A stretch of 54,532 nucleotides of DNA from Bacteroidales bacterium (GTDB lineage: Bacteria > Bacteroidota > Bacteroidia > Bacteroidales > P3), in assembly GCA_024400415.1 (NCBI GenBank), contig JAKSMS010000007.1, positions 1 through 54,532 on the forward strand. Direction: 5' to 3'. A program made the position numbers and the translations under genes. The notes beneath the pieces were generated by a model. It was not told the DNA's origin, searched no databases, and saw nothing but the letters and a program-made list of their open reading frames with translations. Each line of letters begins with the position of its first letter. Position 1 is the stretch's first letter. This document shows positions 1 to 7,952 of this stretch, piece after piece.

Positions 1-1
1 G

Positions 2-1066
2 TTTCTCGCTGTCCCAGTTCAATTCGTCAGCAGCCTTAGAGAAGATTTCTTGTCTGCCAGTCTCGTCCACATTATCCCATTGGCGGCTCATTTCTCTGAC
101 TTTTTGAGCGATGGTCTCTGGGTCATGTCCTTCAATCAAGGAACCGATGCCATAATGGGAAACGACTTTGCGTATCTCAGGAAAGTCGGTAGCCAATACG
201 GGTACGCCTACATGAACAAAATCTGAAATCCTATTGGGAAGTGAATAATAATAATTCTTGCCCAGATCAGCCAGAAGCACAAGCCCAATATGGGCCTGCT
301 GGGTCAGTTTCTTAAGTTCTTCCGGGGCGAGCCTTCCCACAAAAGTAATCCTATCATTCCATGGCTTGCTGGAAGCCAATGCCTTCATATCATCTAGTTC
401 ATCGCCATTCCCTGCCACAACAAGCCTGTATTCTGGCAAATATTCCATGGCTTCAATCATCCAGTCCACTCCCCTACCCACATTGACTGCGCCTTGGTAA
501 AGCAGCATTTTGGAGCCATCCCTTGGAATCATCTCCAGTTTTTCGCCCATAGGCACATTCCTAACCACTGAGAAGTCAACGCCATATTGATGATTATAGA
601 TCTGAGATATCGGTTCGCATACGGTGCAGGCCCCAGAGAGTCGCGGAATAACCTTATCCTCAATCCTCCGCCAAAAGCGCTTCACTCGCTCACGACCCAC
701 CAATTCGGGAACCTCGCAGAATAGCTCGTGCGCATCCATCATTAGGGGCTTTCGCTTGATTCTGGAGGCCCAGTAGCACCCCAAGAGGGTATCGGTATCG
801 TTGGCATAGATGATGTCGGCTTTCATGAAGAGCATCTTAAACAGCAGACGGATATTGAATTCGGCGTAGAAAGCGGCGCTCCGCCTGAAAAACAGATTCA
901 TCCTTATCGTGCGATAAGTGCGCTTGATTGGGAGGCTATCGGGAAGCATCCGGCCGATAAGGACCACTTCGTAGCCGGCCTCTTGTAGGGCCGTGCACGA
1001 CCGATGCACCCTTTGGTCGGTAACCAAGTCGTTGGTAACTGCCATCAATATCCTACGATTCTTCAT
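2..1066 (-). CDS. Glycosyltransferase family 4-like protein, 3' end cut by window edge
   Basis: The frame starts with ATG at 1066 and stays open to the window edge (355 codons), so the C-terminus is missing. It begins MKNRRILMAVTND and carries TDQRVHR near residues 16-22, a signature of Bacteroidota GT4-type glycosyltransferases. It also has a DAHELF segment mid-protein and, near the end, NRISDFVHVGVPVLATDFPE, which resembles the nucleotide-sugar binding loop of GT-B enzymes. Inference: a cytoplasmic or membrane-associated enzyme that adds a sugar to a surface glycan; donor and acceptor cannot be read from the sequence. It follows xerD by 18 bp on the same strand, so it may be co-transcribed from the mtgA promoter. 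Family call is firm, specific role unknown. Confidence 0.85.
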   Translation of the reverse strand, partial: MKNRRILMAVTNDLVTDQRVHRSCTALQEAGYEVVLIGRMLPDSLPIKRTYRTIRMNLFFRRSAAFYAEFNIRLLFKMLFMKADIIYANDTDTLLGCYWASRIKRKPLMMDAHELFCEVPELVGRERVKRFWRRIEDKVIPRLSGACTVCEPISQIYNHQYGVDFSVVRNVPMGEKLEMIPRDGSKMLLYQGAVNVGRGVDWMIEAMEYLPEYRLVVAGNGDELDDMKALASSKPWNDRITFVGRLAPEELKKLTQQAHIGLVLLADLGKNYYYSLPNRISDFVHVGVPVLATDFPEIRKVVSHYGIGSLIEGHDPETIAQKVREMSRQWDNVDETGRQEIFSKAADELNWDSEK

Positions 1067-1084
1067 AAGCGGACGCAACAATGA

Positions 1085-1990
1085 TTAATTCTTTTTGTAA
1101 TGGGGATGATAAGTGGTGATAGTATCGCGAAGAAACTGCTTAGAGAGGTGGGTATAGATTTCTGTAGTAGAGATGCTTTCATGACCGAGCATTTCTTGAA
1201 CGGCCCTTAGGTCGGCACCATTTTGCACCAACTCAGTAGCAAAGCTATGGCGCAGGCTATGAGGAGAAACCTTCTTTAGGATGCCCGCCTTTTTTACGGC
1301 TGCCTGAAGAAACATGAACACATAGTTGCGCGACAAGTGGGTTCCGTTGCGATTTAGAAAGACGTATTTGTCTTCGCCCGGCTTGGGGTCGATATGGCAA
1401 CGTACTAAATGAATATAGTTTGTAAGCAGTTCCAGCGCATGAGGGTTGATAGGCACCCATCGCTGCTTGCTGCCCTTTCCCGTCACCAGAAGGCAGCCTT
1501 CTTCGGGATAGATATTTGAGAGTTTGAGGCCTACTAGTTCGCTTACTCGCAGACCGCATCCATAAAGGACTTCGACAATAACATAATTACGCTCCTGGTC
1601 GGGCCGACTGCGATCGAAAGTGGCCTGAATGCGCGCAATTTCTTCATCGCTGAGCACATCGGGCAGATGCTTCGGGCGTGTGGGCATATCCAATAGTTCG
1701 GCAGGATTGTCGGCCATATCGTCGTCAACAACCAGCATCTTAAAAAAGGTTCGCCATCCGGAAATCAAGCGGCATTGGGTTGCCACGGCAATACCGACAT
1801 CGTTCAACTCGGCCAGTATTGCCTGAAGCGTTTCAAGGGTGAAGGATTCTGGTTCAATGCCATGATCTTCACCATACTGTCGAAGAACGTCAACATCACG
1901 AAGGTAGGCTTCAATACTATTTGAAGCCAAGCCCTTCTCTAGTTTAAGATAGGCCTCGAAATTCTTTATATGTCTGAGCCAGCCGTCCAT
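1085..1990 (-). CDS. xerD: Tyrosine recombinase XerD
   Basis: Site-specific tyrosine recombinase of about 301 residues, the usual XerC/XerD length. It has an N-terminal SAM-like core-binding domain (to about residue 90) and a C-terminal catalytic domain with the full active site: Arg148 in CGLRVSEL, Lys172 in GKGSKQR, His244 and Arg247 in HSLRHSFA, His270 in LGHES and Tyr279 in EIYTH. Family knowledge: with XerC it resolves chromosome dimers at dif in the FtsK-assisted reaction. I chose ATG at 1990, which shares one base with the mtgA stop (TGATG); an upstream TTG in frame is less likely. No phage, integron or ICE genes surround it, so a housekeeping Xer role is more likely than an element integrase, although XerC-type function cannot be excluded. 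Confidence 0.88.
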   Translation of the reverse strand: MDGWLRHIKNFEAYLKLEKGLASNSIEAYLRDVDVLRQYGEDHGIEPESFTLETLQAILAELNDVGIAVATQCRLISGWRTFFKMLVVDDDMADNPAELLDMPTRPKHLPDVLSDEEIARIQATFDRSRPDQERNYVIVEVLYGCGLRVSELVGLKLSNIYPEEGCLLVTGKGSKQRWVPINPHALELLTNYIHLVRCHIDPKPGEDKYVFLNRNGTHLSRNYVFMFLQAAVKKAGILKKVSPHSLRHSFATELVQNGADLRAVQEMLGHESISTTEIYTHLSKQFLRDTITTYHPHYKKN

Positions 1991-2799
1991 CAATCTTTTC
2001 TCTCAGTGAACCACCATTTAGCAAAGTCCCACAGTGTCTCTTGATTGCGATATTTCTTATTAAGGACTTCCCGTTTGGAGTCAAGATTGATGCGGCCGTA
2101 CTTGGCGGTACGTGCCTGGATAACGCCAGTCTGTTTCCGGAAGAATGGTGTCTGATGTCCGGGATTGCGCTTTAGTGGAGACGGCAAGGTGACTGCCAAT
2201 TGAGCGGCCTCGTAGCGGGAAAGCGTCTTGGCCGAGTGATGGAAGTAATGCTGAGAAGCAGCTTCCACTCCGTAGATGCCGTCGCCGAACTCGATAATGT
2301 TGAGGTACACCTCCATAATACGCTTCTTGCCCCACACCCACTCTATCAACTGAGTGTAGTAGGCCTCAAGGGCTTTGCGCAGATATGACCTATGATGCGG
2401 CAGAAAGGCATTTTTGGCCGTCTGCATACTGATAGTGCTGCCGCCACGGATACGGCGGCCCTGCTTATTCTCTCGATAAGCCGACTTCATCTGCTTCACA
2501 TCAAACCCATAATGGTACATATAAAGTCCATCTTCGCTAGCCACAACGGCATTCACGATATTAGGCGAGATATCGTCAATGTCCACATAGTCACGCTCAA
2601 AGTTGATGGGGCGCTCAGAGTCGAAGGTCTGCTCCACCAAGCGCTGAACCATGAGTGGAGTAATCGGAGGATTGACCCACTTATAAAAGAGAACCAATAC
2701 AAGTGACAGAGCCCATAATATTGCAACAGACATCCACAAGATACGCCATGCCTTGCGAGGCCATGTTTTTTTCGTTTTTTTCGTTTTCTTAGTATTCAT
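1990..2799 (-). CDS. mtgA: Monofunctional biosynthetic peptidoglycan transglycosylase (GT51)
   Basis: A 269-residue protein with a lysine-rich start, one membrane anchor at about residues 18-38 and a GT51 domain. Visible motifs are SEDGLYMYHYGFD (catalytic Glu about 89, the EDxxFxxHxGFD box), RGGSTISMQTAKN, KKRIMEVYLNIIEFG and a Y-EAAQLAVTLPSPLKRNP block, in the order typical of MtgA and the glycosyltransferase half of class A PBPs. Family knowledge: it polymerises lipid II into glycan strands at the outer face of the inner membrane. There is no transpeptidase domain. It is first in a run with xerD, whose start overlaps its stop by one base. A minus-strand TACTTTTG box at 2815-2808 lies just upstream, back to back with the gap promoter. 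Confidence 0.92.
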   Translation of the reverse strand: MNTKKTKKTKKTWPRKAWRILWMSVAILWALSLVLVLFYKWVNPPITPLMVQRLVEQTFDSERPINFERDYVDIDDISPNIVNAVVASEDGLYMYHYGFDVKQMKSAYRENKQGRRIRGGSTISMQTAKNAFLPHHRSYLRKALEAYYTQLIEWVWGKKRIMEVYLNIIEFGDGIYGVEAASQHYFHHSAKTLSRYEAAQLAVTLPSPLKRNPGHQTPFFRKQTGVIQARTAKYGRINLDSKREVLNKKYRNQETLWDFAKWWFTERKD

Positions 2800-2823
2800 T
2801 TCAGCTGCAAAAGTACAACTTTT

Positions 2824-2854
2824 TTTGCCATTAATAAAAAAAAGTGTATATTTG
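2824..2854 (+). promoter_or_regulatory. Bacteroidota-type promoter of gap
   Basis: TTTG at 2824-2827, 19 bp, then TATATTTG at 2847-2854, matching the -33/-7 consensus TTTG / TAnnTTTG. It sits about 54 bp before the gap start codon. A minus-strand TACTTTTG (2815-2808) for mtgA lies immediately upstream. Confidence 0.75.
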
Positions 2855-2907
2855 TAAAAAATTTTATTGAGATAATCAACACATAAAACATTAAAACATA
2901 TACAATT

Positions 2908-3918
2908 ATGGCAAAAGTTGCAATCAACGGTTTCGGCCGTATCGGAAGAATGTCATTCCGCGCAATCCTTGACAATCACCCAGAACTTGACGTAGTGGCC
3001 ATTAACGACCTCACCGATGCCAATACTCTTGCATACCTTTTCAAGTATGACTCTGTACATGACAATTTTCATGGTGAAGTACACGCTGATGGCGAGTATA
3101 TCGTAGTTAATGGAAAACGTATCCGCATCTATGCAGAACGCGACCCACAGAACCTTCCATGGAAGGAACTCGGCATCGACATCGTTGTTGAGTCTACTGG
3201 CTTCTTCAAGACCCGCGAACTGATGATGAAGCACATCAACGCTGGTGCCAAGAAGGTTATTCTTACCGTTCCAGCAGCCAAGGCCGCTGACGTAGACGCT
3301 ACCATCGTTATGGGCGTTAATGACAGCACCCTCACCAAGGATATGGCACTCGTATCAAACGCAAGCTGCACCACCAACTGCCTCGCACCAGTTGCTAAGG
3401 TTCTCAACGACAAGTTCGGCATCAAACGCGGCCTCATGAACACCGTTCATAGCTACACCAACGACCAGAAAATCCTCGACCAGCCACACAGCGACCTCCG
3501 TCGCGCTCGCGCTGCCGCAGTATCTATCATTCCTACTTCTTCTGGTGCAGCAAAGGCTGTAGGCCTGGTAATCCCTGAACTCATGGGCAAGCTCGATGGT
3601 TTCGCAATGCGCGTTCCTACTCCTGATGGCTCAGTAGTTGACCTCACCGCAGAACTCAACTGCAACGTTACTAAGGAAGAGGTAAACGCAGCAGTTAAAG
3701 AGGCTGCAGAAGGCGCAATGAAGGGTGTTCTCGAATACACCGAGGATCCTATCGTAAGCATCGACATCATCGACAATACCCACTCAAGCATCTTCGACAG
3801 CAAGCTCACCCAGGTAATGGATGGCAACTTCGTAAAGATCATCTCTTGGTACGACAACGAGAAGGGTTACAGCACCCGCGTAGGCGACCTCGCTGCCAAG
3901 CTGGCTACCCTCCTGTAA
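2908..3918 (+). CDS. gap: Type I glyceraldehyde-3-phosphate dehydrogenase
   Basis: A 336-residue GAPDH of normal length. The N-terminal Rossmann fold starts with INGFGRIGR, and the catalytic centre SNASCTTNCLAPV puts the nucleophilic Cys at residue 154. HSYTNDQ, DLRRARAAA and WYDNEKGYS near the C-terminus are family hallmarks. It oxidises glyceraldehyde-3-phosphate to 1,3-bisphosphoglycerate with NAD. Codon use is strongly biased to C-ending codons, as expected for a highly expressed gene. It stands alone: its own promoter lies upstream and a strong hairpin terminator directly follows. NAD rather than NADP use is inferred from Asp33 (AINDL) at the end of the second beta strand. Confidence 0.97.
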   Translation: MAKVAINGFGRIGRMSFRAILDNHPELDVVAINDLTDANTLAYLFKYDSVHDNFHGEVHADGEYIVVNGKRIRIYAERDPQNLPWKELGIDIVVESTGFFKTRELMMKHINAGAKKVILTVPAAKAADVDATIVMGVNDSTLTKDMALVSNASCTTNCLAPVAKVLNDKFGIKRGLMNTVHSYTNDQKILDQPHSDLRRARAAAVSIIPTSSGAAKAVGLVIPELMGKLDGFAMRVPTPDGSVVDLTAELNCNVTKEEVNAAVKEAAEGAMKGVLEYTEDPIVSIDIIDNTHSSIFDSKLTQVMDGNFVKIISWYDNEKGYSTRVGDLAAKLATLL

Positions 3919-3941
3919 TAGAATCTAACGAATCAAATTAT

Positions 3942-3971
3942 AAAAAAGGGAATAGCACTATTCCCTTTTTT
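3942..3971 (+). terminator. Rho-independent terminator after gap
   Basis: Perfect inverted repeat of GGGAATAG (3948-3955) and CTATTCCC (3958-3965), flanked by six A on the left and six T on the right. Confidence 0.85.
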
Positions 3972-3994
3972 ATATTCGTACACACCAAATACCA

Positions 3995-4885
3995 ATGAAA
4001 AGACTATTTCTCGCATTTGCAATAATCGCCTCAATGGCATCCTTCTGTTCCTGCAACAGCAATGGATCCTCATGCGAATCAGACACAACAACCTTTGTTG
4101 ACGACTATGGCGAGAGCGTATTCGTTCCCACCCACCCACAAAGAATCGTATCAGTATCGCCTGCCGTTACGCAGATCATCTTCGATCTTGGAGCCCAGGA
4201 CCTCTTGGTGGGCAGAACCGAATACTGCACTCATCCCGCCGAAGCGCTGCAAATCGAAAACATTGGAGGCATCTCCAACCTCAACATCGAGAAGGTTCTT
4301 TCCCTCAACCCAGATCTAGTCATTTCTGGATCTATGGTTCCCAAAAGCGCTGCTGATCAGATCCGGAACATGGACGTTCCATTCGTGAGTGTGATCGAAA
4401 AAGAGCACTTCAGCAATCTATACGACAATATCATGCGCATCGGAGTACTCACCAACCGACAGGAACAAGCCCAACACCTGTGCGACTCTATCCAAAAACA
4501 AATTGCCAATCTCACCCCAATAGACACAGCCAACAGACCAACCGTCTACTACGTAATAGGATATGGCAAAGGCGGCAACTTCACTGCAGGCGGAAACACT
4601 TTTATCGACGAGATCATTTCCATGGCCGGAGGCAGCAACATCGCCCATGACATAGAGGGATGGAGCTATAGCCTAGAAGCGCTAATGTCAGCCGACCCCG
4701 ACTGGATAATAGTGCGAAAGGAAGACTATCAAGGATTCTCAACTACCGCACCTTATACCAAACTGACTGCTGTCAAAAATGGAAATCTCGTAGTACTTGA
4801 AGAAAGTTCAATGCTCGACCTTCAAGTGCCACAAAACATAGAGGCGATAAAACTGCTCAACAAGAAGTTCTGTAATCACAAATAA
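3995..4885 (+). CDS. BtuF-like periplasmic binding lipoprotein (cobalamin/iron-siderophore type)
   Basis: A 296-residue protein with a lipoprotein-type signal peptide (about residues 1-20; MKRLFLAFAIIA..., Cys in FCSC). It has the two-lobed helical-backbone binding-protein pattern: QRIVSVSPAVTQIIFDLG (lobe 1 start), VGRTEYCTHPAEA, NIEKVLSLNPDLVI, a long linking helix (about 145-170) and a second lobe with WSYSLEALMSADPDWIIV. This is the ABC class III family that includes BtuF and FecB-type proteins. Family knowledge: it hands cobalamin or an iron chelate to a BtuCD-type importer. No permease or ATPase gene is next to it, so it is an orphan component here and its ligand is open. The downstream small lipoprotein is 29 bp away and may be co-transcribed. 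Confidence 0.8.
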   Translation: MKRLFLAFAIIASMASFCSCNSNGSSCESDTTTFVDDYGESVFVPTHPQRIVSVSPAVTQIIFDLGAQDLLVGRTEYCTHPAEALQIENIGGISNLNIEKVLSLNPDLVISGSMVPKSAADQIRNMDVPFVSVIEKEHFSNLYDNIMRIGVLTNRQEQAQHLCDSIQKQIANLTPIDTANRPTVYYVIGYGKGGNFTAGGNTFIDEIISMAGGSNIAHDIEGWSYSLEALMSADPDWIIVRKEDYQGFSTTAPYTKLTAVKNGNLVVLEESSMLDLQVPQNIEAIKLLNKKFCNHK

Positions 4886-4914
4886 CAATAAATCAAAATA
4901 TAATTATTAGTATT

Positions 4915-5355
4915 ATGAAAAGAATTGCAACTCTTATGATGGCCTTTGTCATGATCGGACTCGTGGCCACCTCTTGCGGATCATCTAACATGGCTGGCAA
5001 CACTGTTGCCTACGCCTCAGGATCCACTTGCGCCAAGGCTCTTACAGCCCTTCATTCTAGCAAAACAGCCAACGGAAGCATCAGCATCAGCAACGCTAAC
5101 GACGTGAGCAACATGCTGGCAGTAATCACCTGCTACACCCAGTTGCGCAACAACAAGGACAACGCCGAATACAAAAAGTCTTTCACCAATGGACTCATCG
5201 CCGGGTCCAATCTGATCAATGCCAGCAACGCCGGCACTATCGTAAATGGACTTCTTGGCGCCACCGGACTTGACGGAGTCAATGCCAGCAATATTGGGCA
5301 GAAAGTACAGACTGTAAGCACTATCATCACACTCCTTAATGCATTAAAGGGTTGA
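4915..5355 (+). CDS. Small Bacteroidales lipoprotein of unknown function
   Basis: A 146-residue protein with a lipoprotein signal (LVATSC, Cys about residue 21), so probably anchored in the inner or outer membrane. The mature part is Ser/Ala/Asn-rich and has a repeated feel: SISISNANDVSNMLAVI, then SFTNGLIAGSNLINASN and IVNGLLGATGLDGVNASN. This resembles small Bacteroidales lipoproteins with alternating Asn/Leu-rich helices seen in other genomes, but no function is known to me. It follows the BtuF-like gene by 29 bp and ends at a hairpin terminator, so the two form a likely transcription unit. No catalytic motif is visible. Confidence 0.75.
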   Translation: MKRIATLMMAFVMIGLVATSCGSSNMAGNTVAYASGSTCAKALTALHSSKTANGSISISNANDVSNMLAVITCYTQLRNNKDNAEYKKSFTNGLIAGSNLINASNAGTIVNGLLGATGLDGVNASNIGQKVQTVSTIITLLNALKG

Positions 5356-5380
5356 TACAAACCAAGCGCTTCTCAATAAT

Positions 5381-5411
5381 AAAAGAGGTTTCGGAAACGG
5401 AGCCTCTTTTT
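5381..5411. terminator. Bidirectional hairpin terminator
   Basis: AAAGAGG (5382-5388) pairs with CCTCTTT (5403-5409), with an inner GTTT/AAAC, and runs into T on the plus strand and into T (read from A) on the minus strand. It separates two convergent genes. Confidence 0.7.
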
Positions 5412-5431
5412 CTTTCAACGCAGCACGACCC

Positions 5432-6388
5432 TTAGGCCAAATATCCTAAAGCGCGGAAGACAAATATCCAAAATGTTAGTGTGAAGGCACTAAAGAAGGT
5501 GGTAAGAACGCAGATACTGGCGGTCAGACTGCCATCGTGGCCCATATTCTTGGCCATAATATAGCTGGCGGGAGTGGTAATGCTGCCTAGCATTACTATA
5601 AGAGCAATAAGCTTCTGATCCGTGAACCCCATCATGACTGCCAACGGGAGAAATATGGCCGGCATTACCAACAGCTTAATAGCAGCGGCCACCGAAGAGA
5701 GTCCGATATGTCCCAAAGCCTCTCCGCCTTTGAATCCTGCCCCAATTACGATAAGGGCTAACGGAGTAGTGAGGCTGGCAATGCTGGCTAGACCCTTATC
5801 AACCATCGTTGGGATTGGCAGTCTGACTAGACTGGCAACCAATCCTATCAAAATGCCCAATATAATTGGATTTGTGGCAATTCCCTTCAGACTGACAGAT
5901 ACGCTTTTCCACAATCCCATTTCTCGATTCCTATTAGGCGCCTCGACTATTAGAATGATTACGGCAAATATGTTATAGAGCGGCACCGCTCCAAGTATCA
6001 TCAGGCCCGACATGCTGCTTTCGCCATAAATATTCTGAATAAATGCTGTTCCCAATATGGCAGCCGACGACCGATAACAGCCTTGCACAAACTCGCCTAC
6101 CAGTTCTTTTCTACGGATAAAGAGACGTGCTAGCACCCATGTGACTGCAATACTTAGAAACGTTGCTATGGCGCAAAACAGCAAATAGCCAGCGTCAAAA
6201 TCCGTCCTTACGTCCACCTGGGTAAGGTCATGAAACAGCAACACAGGTATAGTAACCTTGAAAAGAAGCTTGTTGGCAACAGCAACAAATTCATCTGTAA
6301 GGAACCTATATCGTTTGAGCAGGTACCCTAACAGCATGATCAGGAAAAGCGGCACTGTGCCATTTAGGCTGAATAATAGATTTGACAT
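5432..6388 (-). CDS. AEC family transporter (auxin efflux carrier superfamily)
   Basis: A 318-residue integral membrane protein with about ten hydrophobic segments arranged as two five-helix halves. The first half begins NLLFSLNGTVPLFLIMLLGYLLKR; the second starts around KSVSVSLKGIATNPIILGILIG. The NPIILG motif and PLALIVIGAGFKGGEAL are typical of the AEC/membrane transport protein family. Some bacterial members carry malate, malonate or other anions, but the substrate cannot be read here. It lies 15 bp downstream of the Sel1-repeat gene on the same strand and is likely co-transcribed. No regulator or metabolic partner nearby hints at the substrate. Confidence 0.82.
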   Translation of the reverse strand: MSNLLFSLNGTVPLFLIMLLGYLLKRYRFLTDEFVAVANKLLFKVTIPVLLFHDLTQVDVRTDFDAGYLLFCAIATFLSIAVTWVLARLFIRRKELVGEFVQGCYRSSAAILGTAFIQNIYGESSMSGLMILGAVPLYNIFAVIILIVEAPNRNREMGLWKSVSVSLKGIATNPIILGILIGLVASLVRLPIPTMVDKGLASIASLTTPLALIVIGAGFKGGEALGHIGLSSVAAAIKLLVMPAIFLPLAVMMGFTDQKLIALIVMLGSITTPASYIMAKNMGHDGSLTASICVLTTFFSAFTLTFWIFVFRALGYLA

Positions 6389-6403
6389 TATTGAATGATT
6401 GGA

Positions 6404-7906
6404 CTATAGCTGTTCTGGCGTGATCAGCTTCTTTATGTTGCGTTTCTTCTCTTCAATTTGAATTTCTTCTTTCGAACGCTTCTCCTCAAAATACTTCTTG
6501 TGAAAATCTATGGCTGGCTGATATTTATGCCGAATAGCTTCCATAAGGTATTCATAAGCCATTTCCGTATTATAGATAGATGTGGGATGTCTGTATTGCA
6601 GGCTGGCATAACTGTACATCGACTCAATATGACCCATGTCCGCCGAGGTCCGATAATAGCGCAGCGCCTCTGCATTATCAGTCTTGCAGCCTTGTCCGTT
6701 CTCCTTGCATACTCCCATCATATAATGGGCATATAGATAATCACACAACTCCACAGATTTTGAGAAGTAGGCATAGGCAGAATCGTAGTTTTGTGCCACA
6801 TTTTGGCCAAGATAATACATCACACCCAAGCAATAATATCCGCGGCAATCCTTCTCTTTGATACACTTGGTCCAATACTGGGCAGCCTTTTGATAGTCTT
6901 GATCCACACCCATTCCGAAATAGCTGAGAATGCCAAGAGAATAGGACGCATCTACGTATCCCAGGGACTCTGCCTTCTTCCAATAGTCGTGAGCTTTAGT
7001 GTAGTCTTTTTCCACGCCATTGCCATAAAAATGATGAACTCCTAAATAAAAAAGCGCATCGGGAAAATCCTGTTGGGCTGCTGCCATATAATACACGTAT
7101 GAAGAGTCATAATGGTGTTCTGCCGACGACTGGTAATATAGCTTTCCAACAAAAGTTTGAGCATCAGGAAGACCGCTTTCCGCAGCCATCTTCATATATT
7201 GAAAAGCCTTTTTCAAATCCATCCCCACCACATAGCCCTCATAGTAGCATACTCCTAAGGCGTATTGCGCTTCAACGCATCCCGCATCTGCCGCCTTTTG
7301 ATATAGGCCTAGCGCCTTCAACTGGTTGGAATAGTAGCCTCTACCTTCGAAATAGATATTGCCAAGACGATACTGGGCATAGGCATCTCCCAAATTGGCC
7401 GCTGCCTGATACATATCCACTATCGGCTGATAAGTCTTCATGGAATAGTCGTCTTTGGGCACATGCTCCTCCATGATAAGGGCCGCCTTGCACATTGCGG
7501 GCGCATATTTCTGCTTGGCAGCAAGGTTAAGCCATTTTAAGGCCTCTTTCCAATCTGGACTTCCAACGAAACCCTCATTGAGGTAGATGCCTACTGTATA
7601 CTGGGCATACATATCTCCCAATTCGGCAGCACGCTTAAACCACTTGAAGGCCTCTGCGGAGTTTTGTTCCACAAGAGCACCCTCTTCATAAATAAGCCCT
7701 AGATTGTAGGCTGCCTCTATGCTGCCTGCCGACGCCGCCTTGCTCCAGTAGTAAAGCACTTTCGAAAAATCCTGCTCCGCTTGCGGGCAATAGTAATACT
7801 TCAGTCCTGTATTGTAGAGATACTTCACAGATGTTGTGTCCGAAGTCTGGGCAATAGCAGTCCCCATCAAGAAGAACGTAATTAATCCTATTAGCGAAGT
7901 TTTCAT
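6404..7906 (-). CDS. Sel1-repeat (SLR) exported protein
   Basis: A 500-residue protein with an N-terminal signal peptide (MKTSLIGLITFFLMGTAIAQ). Almost the whole mature part consists of about a dozen Sel1-like repeats of roughly 36 residues with the pattern A..YW.KAA..G..EA.Y.LG..Y..G, for example AAYNLGLIYEEGA, AQYRLGNIYFEGRG, AQYALGVCYYEG and ALFYLGVHHFYGNG. The C-terminus (last 40 residues) is charged and ends in KKLITPEQL. SLR proteins are alpha-solenoid scaffolds for protein contacts; a periplasmic or envelope location is inferred from the signal peptide. The upstream gene in the same direction is the GH2 enzyme, 46 bp away. No enzymatic domain is visible. Confidence 0.85.
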   Translation of the reverse strand: MKTSLIGLITFFLMGTAIAQTSDTTSVKYLYNTGLKYYYCPQAEQDFSKVLYYWSKAASAGSIEAAYNLGLIYEEGALVEQNSAEAFKWFKRAAELGDMYAQYTVGIYLNEGFVGSPDWKEALKWLNLAAKQKYAPAMCKAALIMEEHVPKDDYSMKTYQPIVDMYQAAANLGDAYAQYRLGNIYFEGRGYYSNQLKALGLYQKAADAGCVEAQYALGVCYYEGYVVGMDLKKAFQYMKMAAESGLPDAQTFVGKLYYQSSAEHHYDSSYVYYMAAAQQDFPDALFYLGVHHFYGNGVEKDYTKAHDYWKKAESLGYVDASYSLGILSYFGMGVDQDYQKAAQYWTKCIKEKDCRGYYCLGVMYYLGQNVAQNYDSAYAYFSKSVELCDYLYAHYMMGVCKENGQGCKTDNAEALRYYRTSADMGHIESMYSYASLQYRHPTSIYNTEMAYEYLMEAIRHKYQPAIDFHKKYFEEKRSKEEIQIEEKKRNIKKLITPEQL

Positions 7907-7952
7907 AGGCTTATTTTTATAGTATTATTACATCTGTCATAATCGATGCACA

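Noticed and set aside
1085-1990. The tyrosine recombinase read as a mobile-element integrase
   Set aside because: It is of Xer length and motif set, overlaps mtgA by one base and has no element genes around it.
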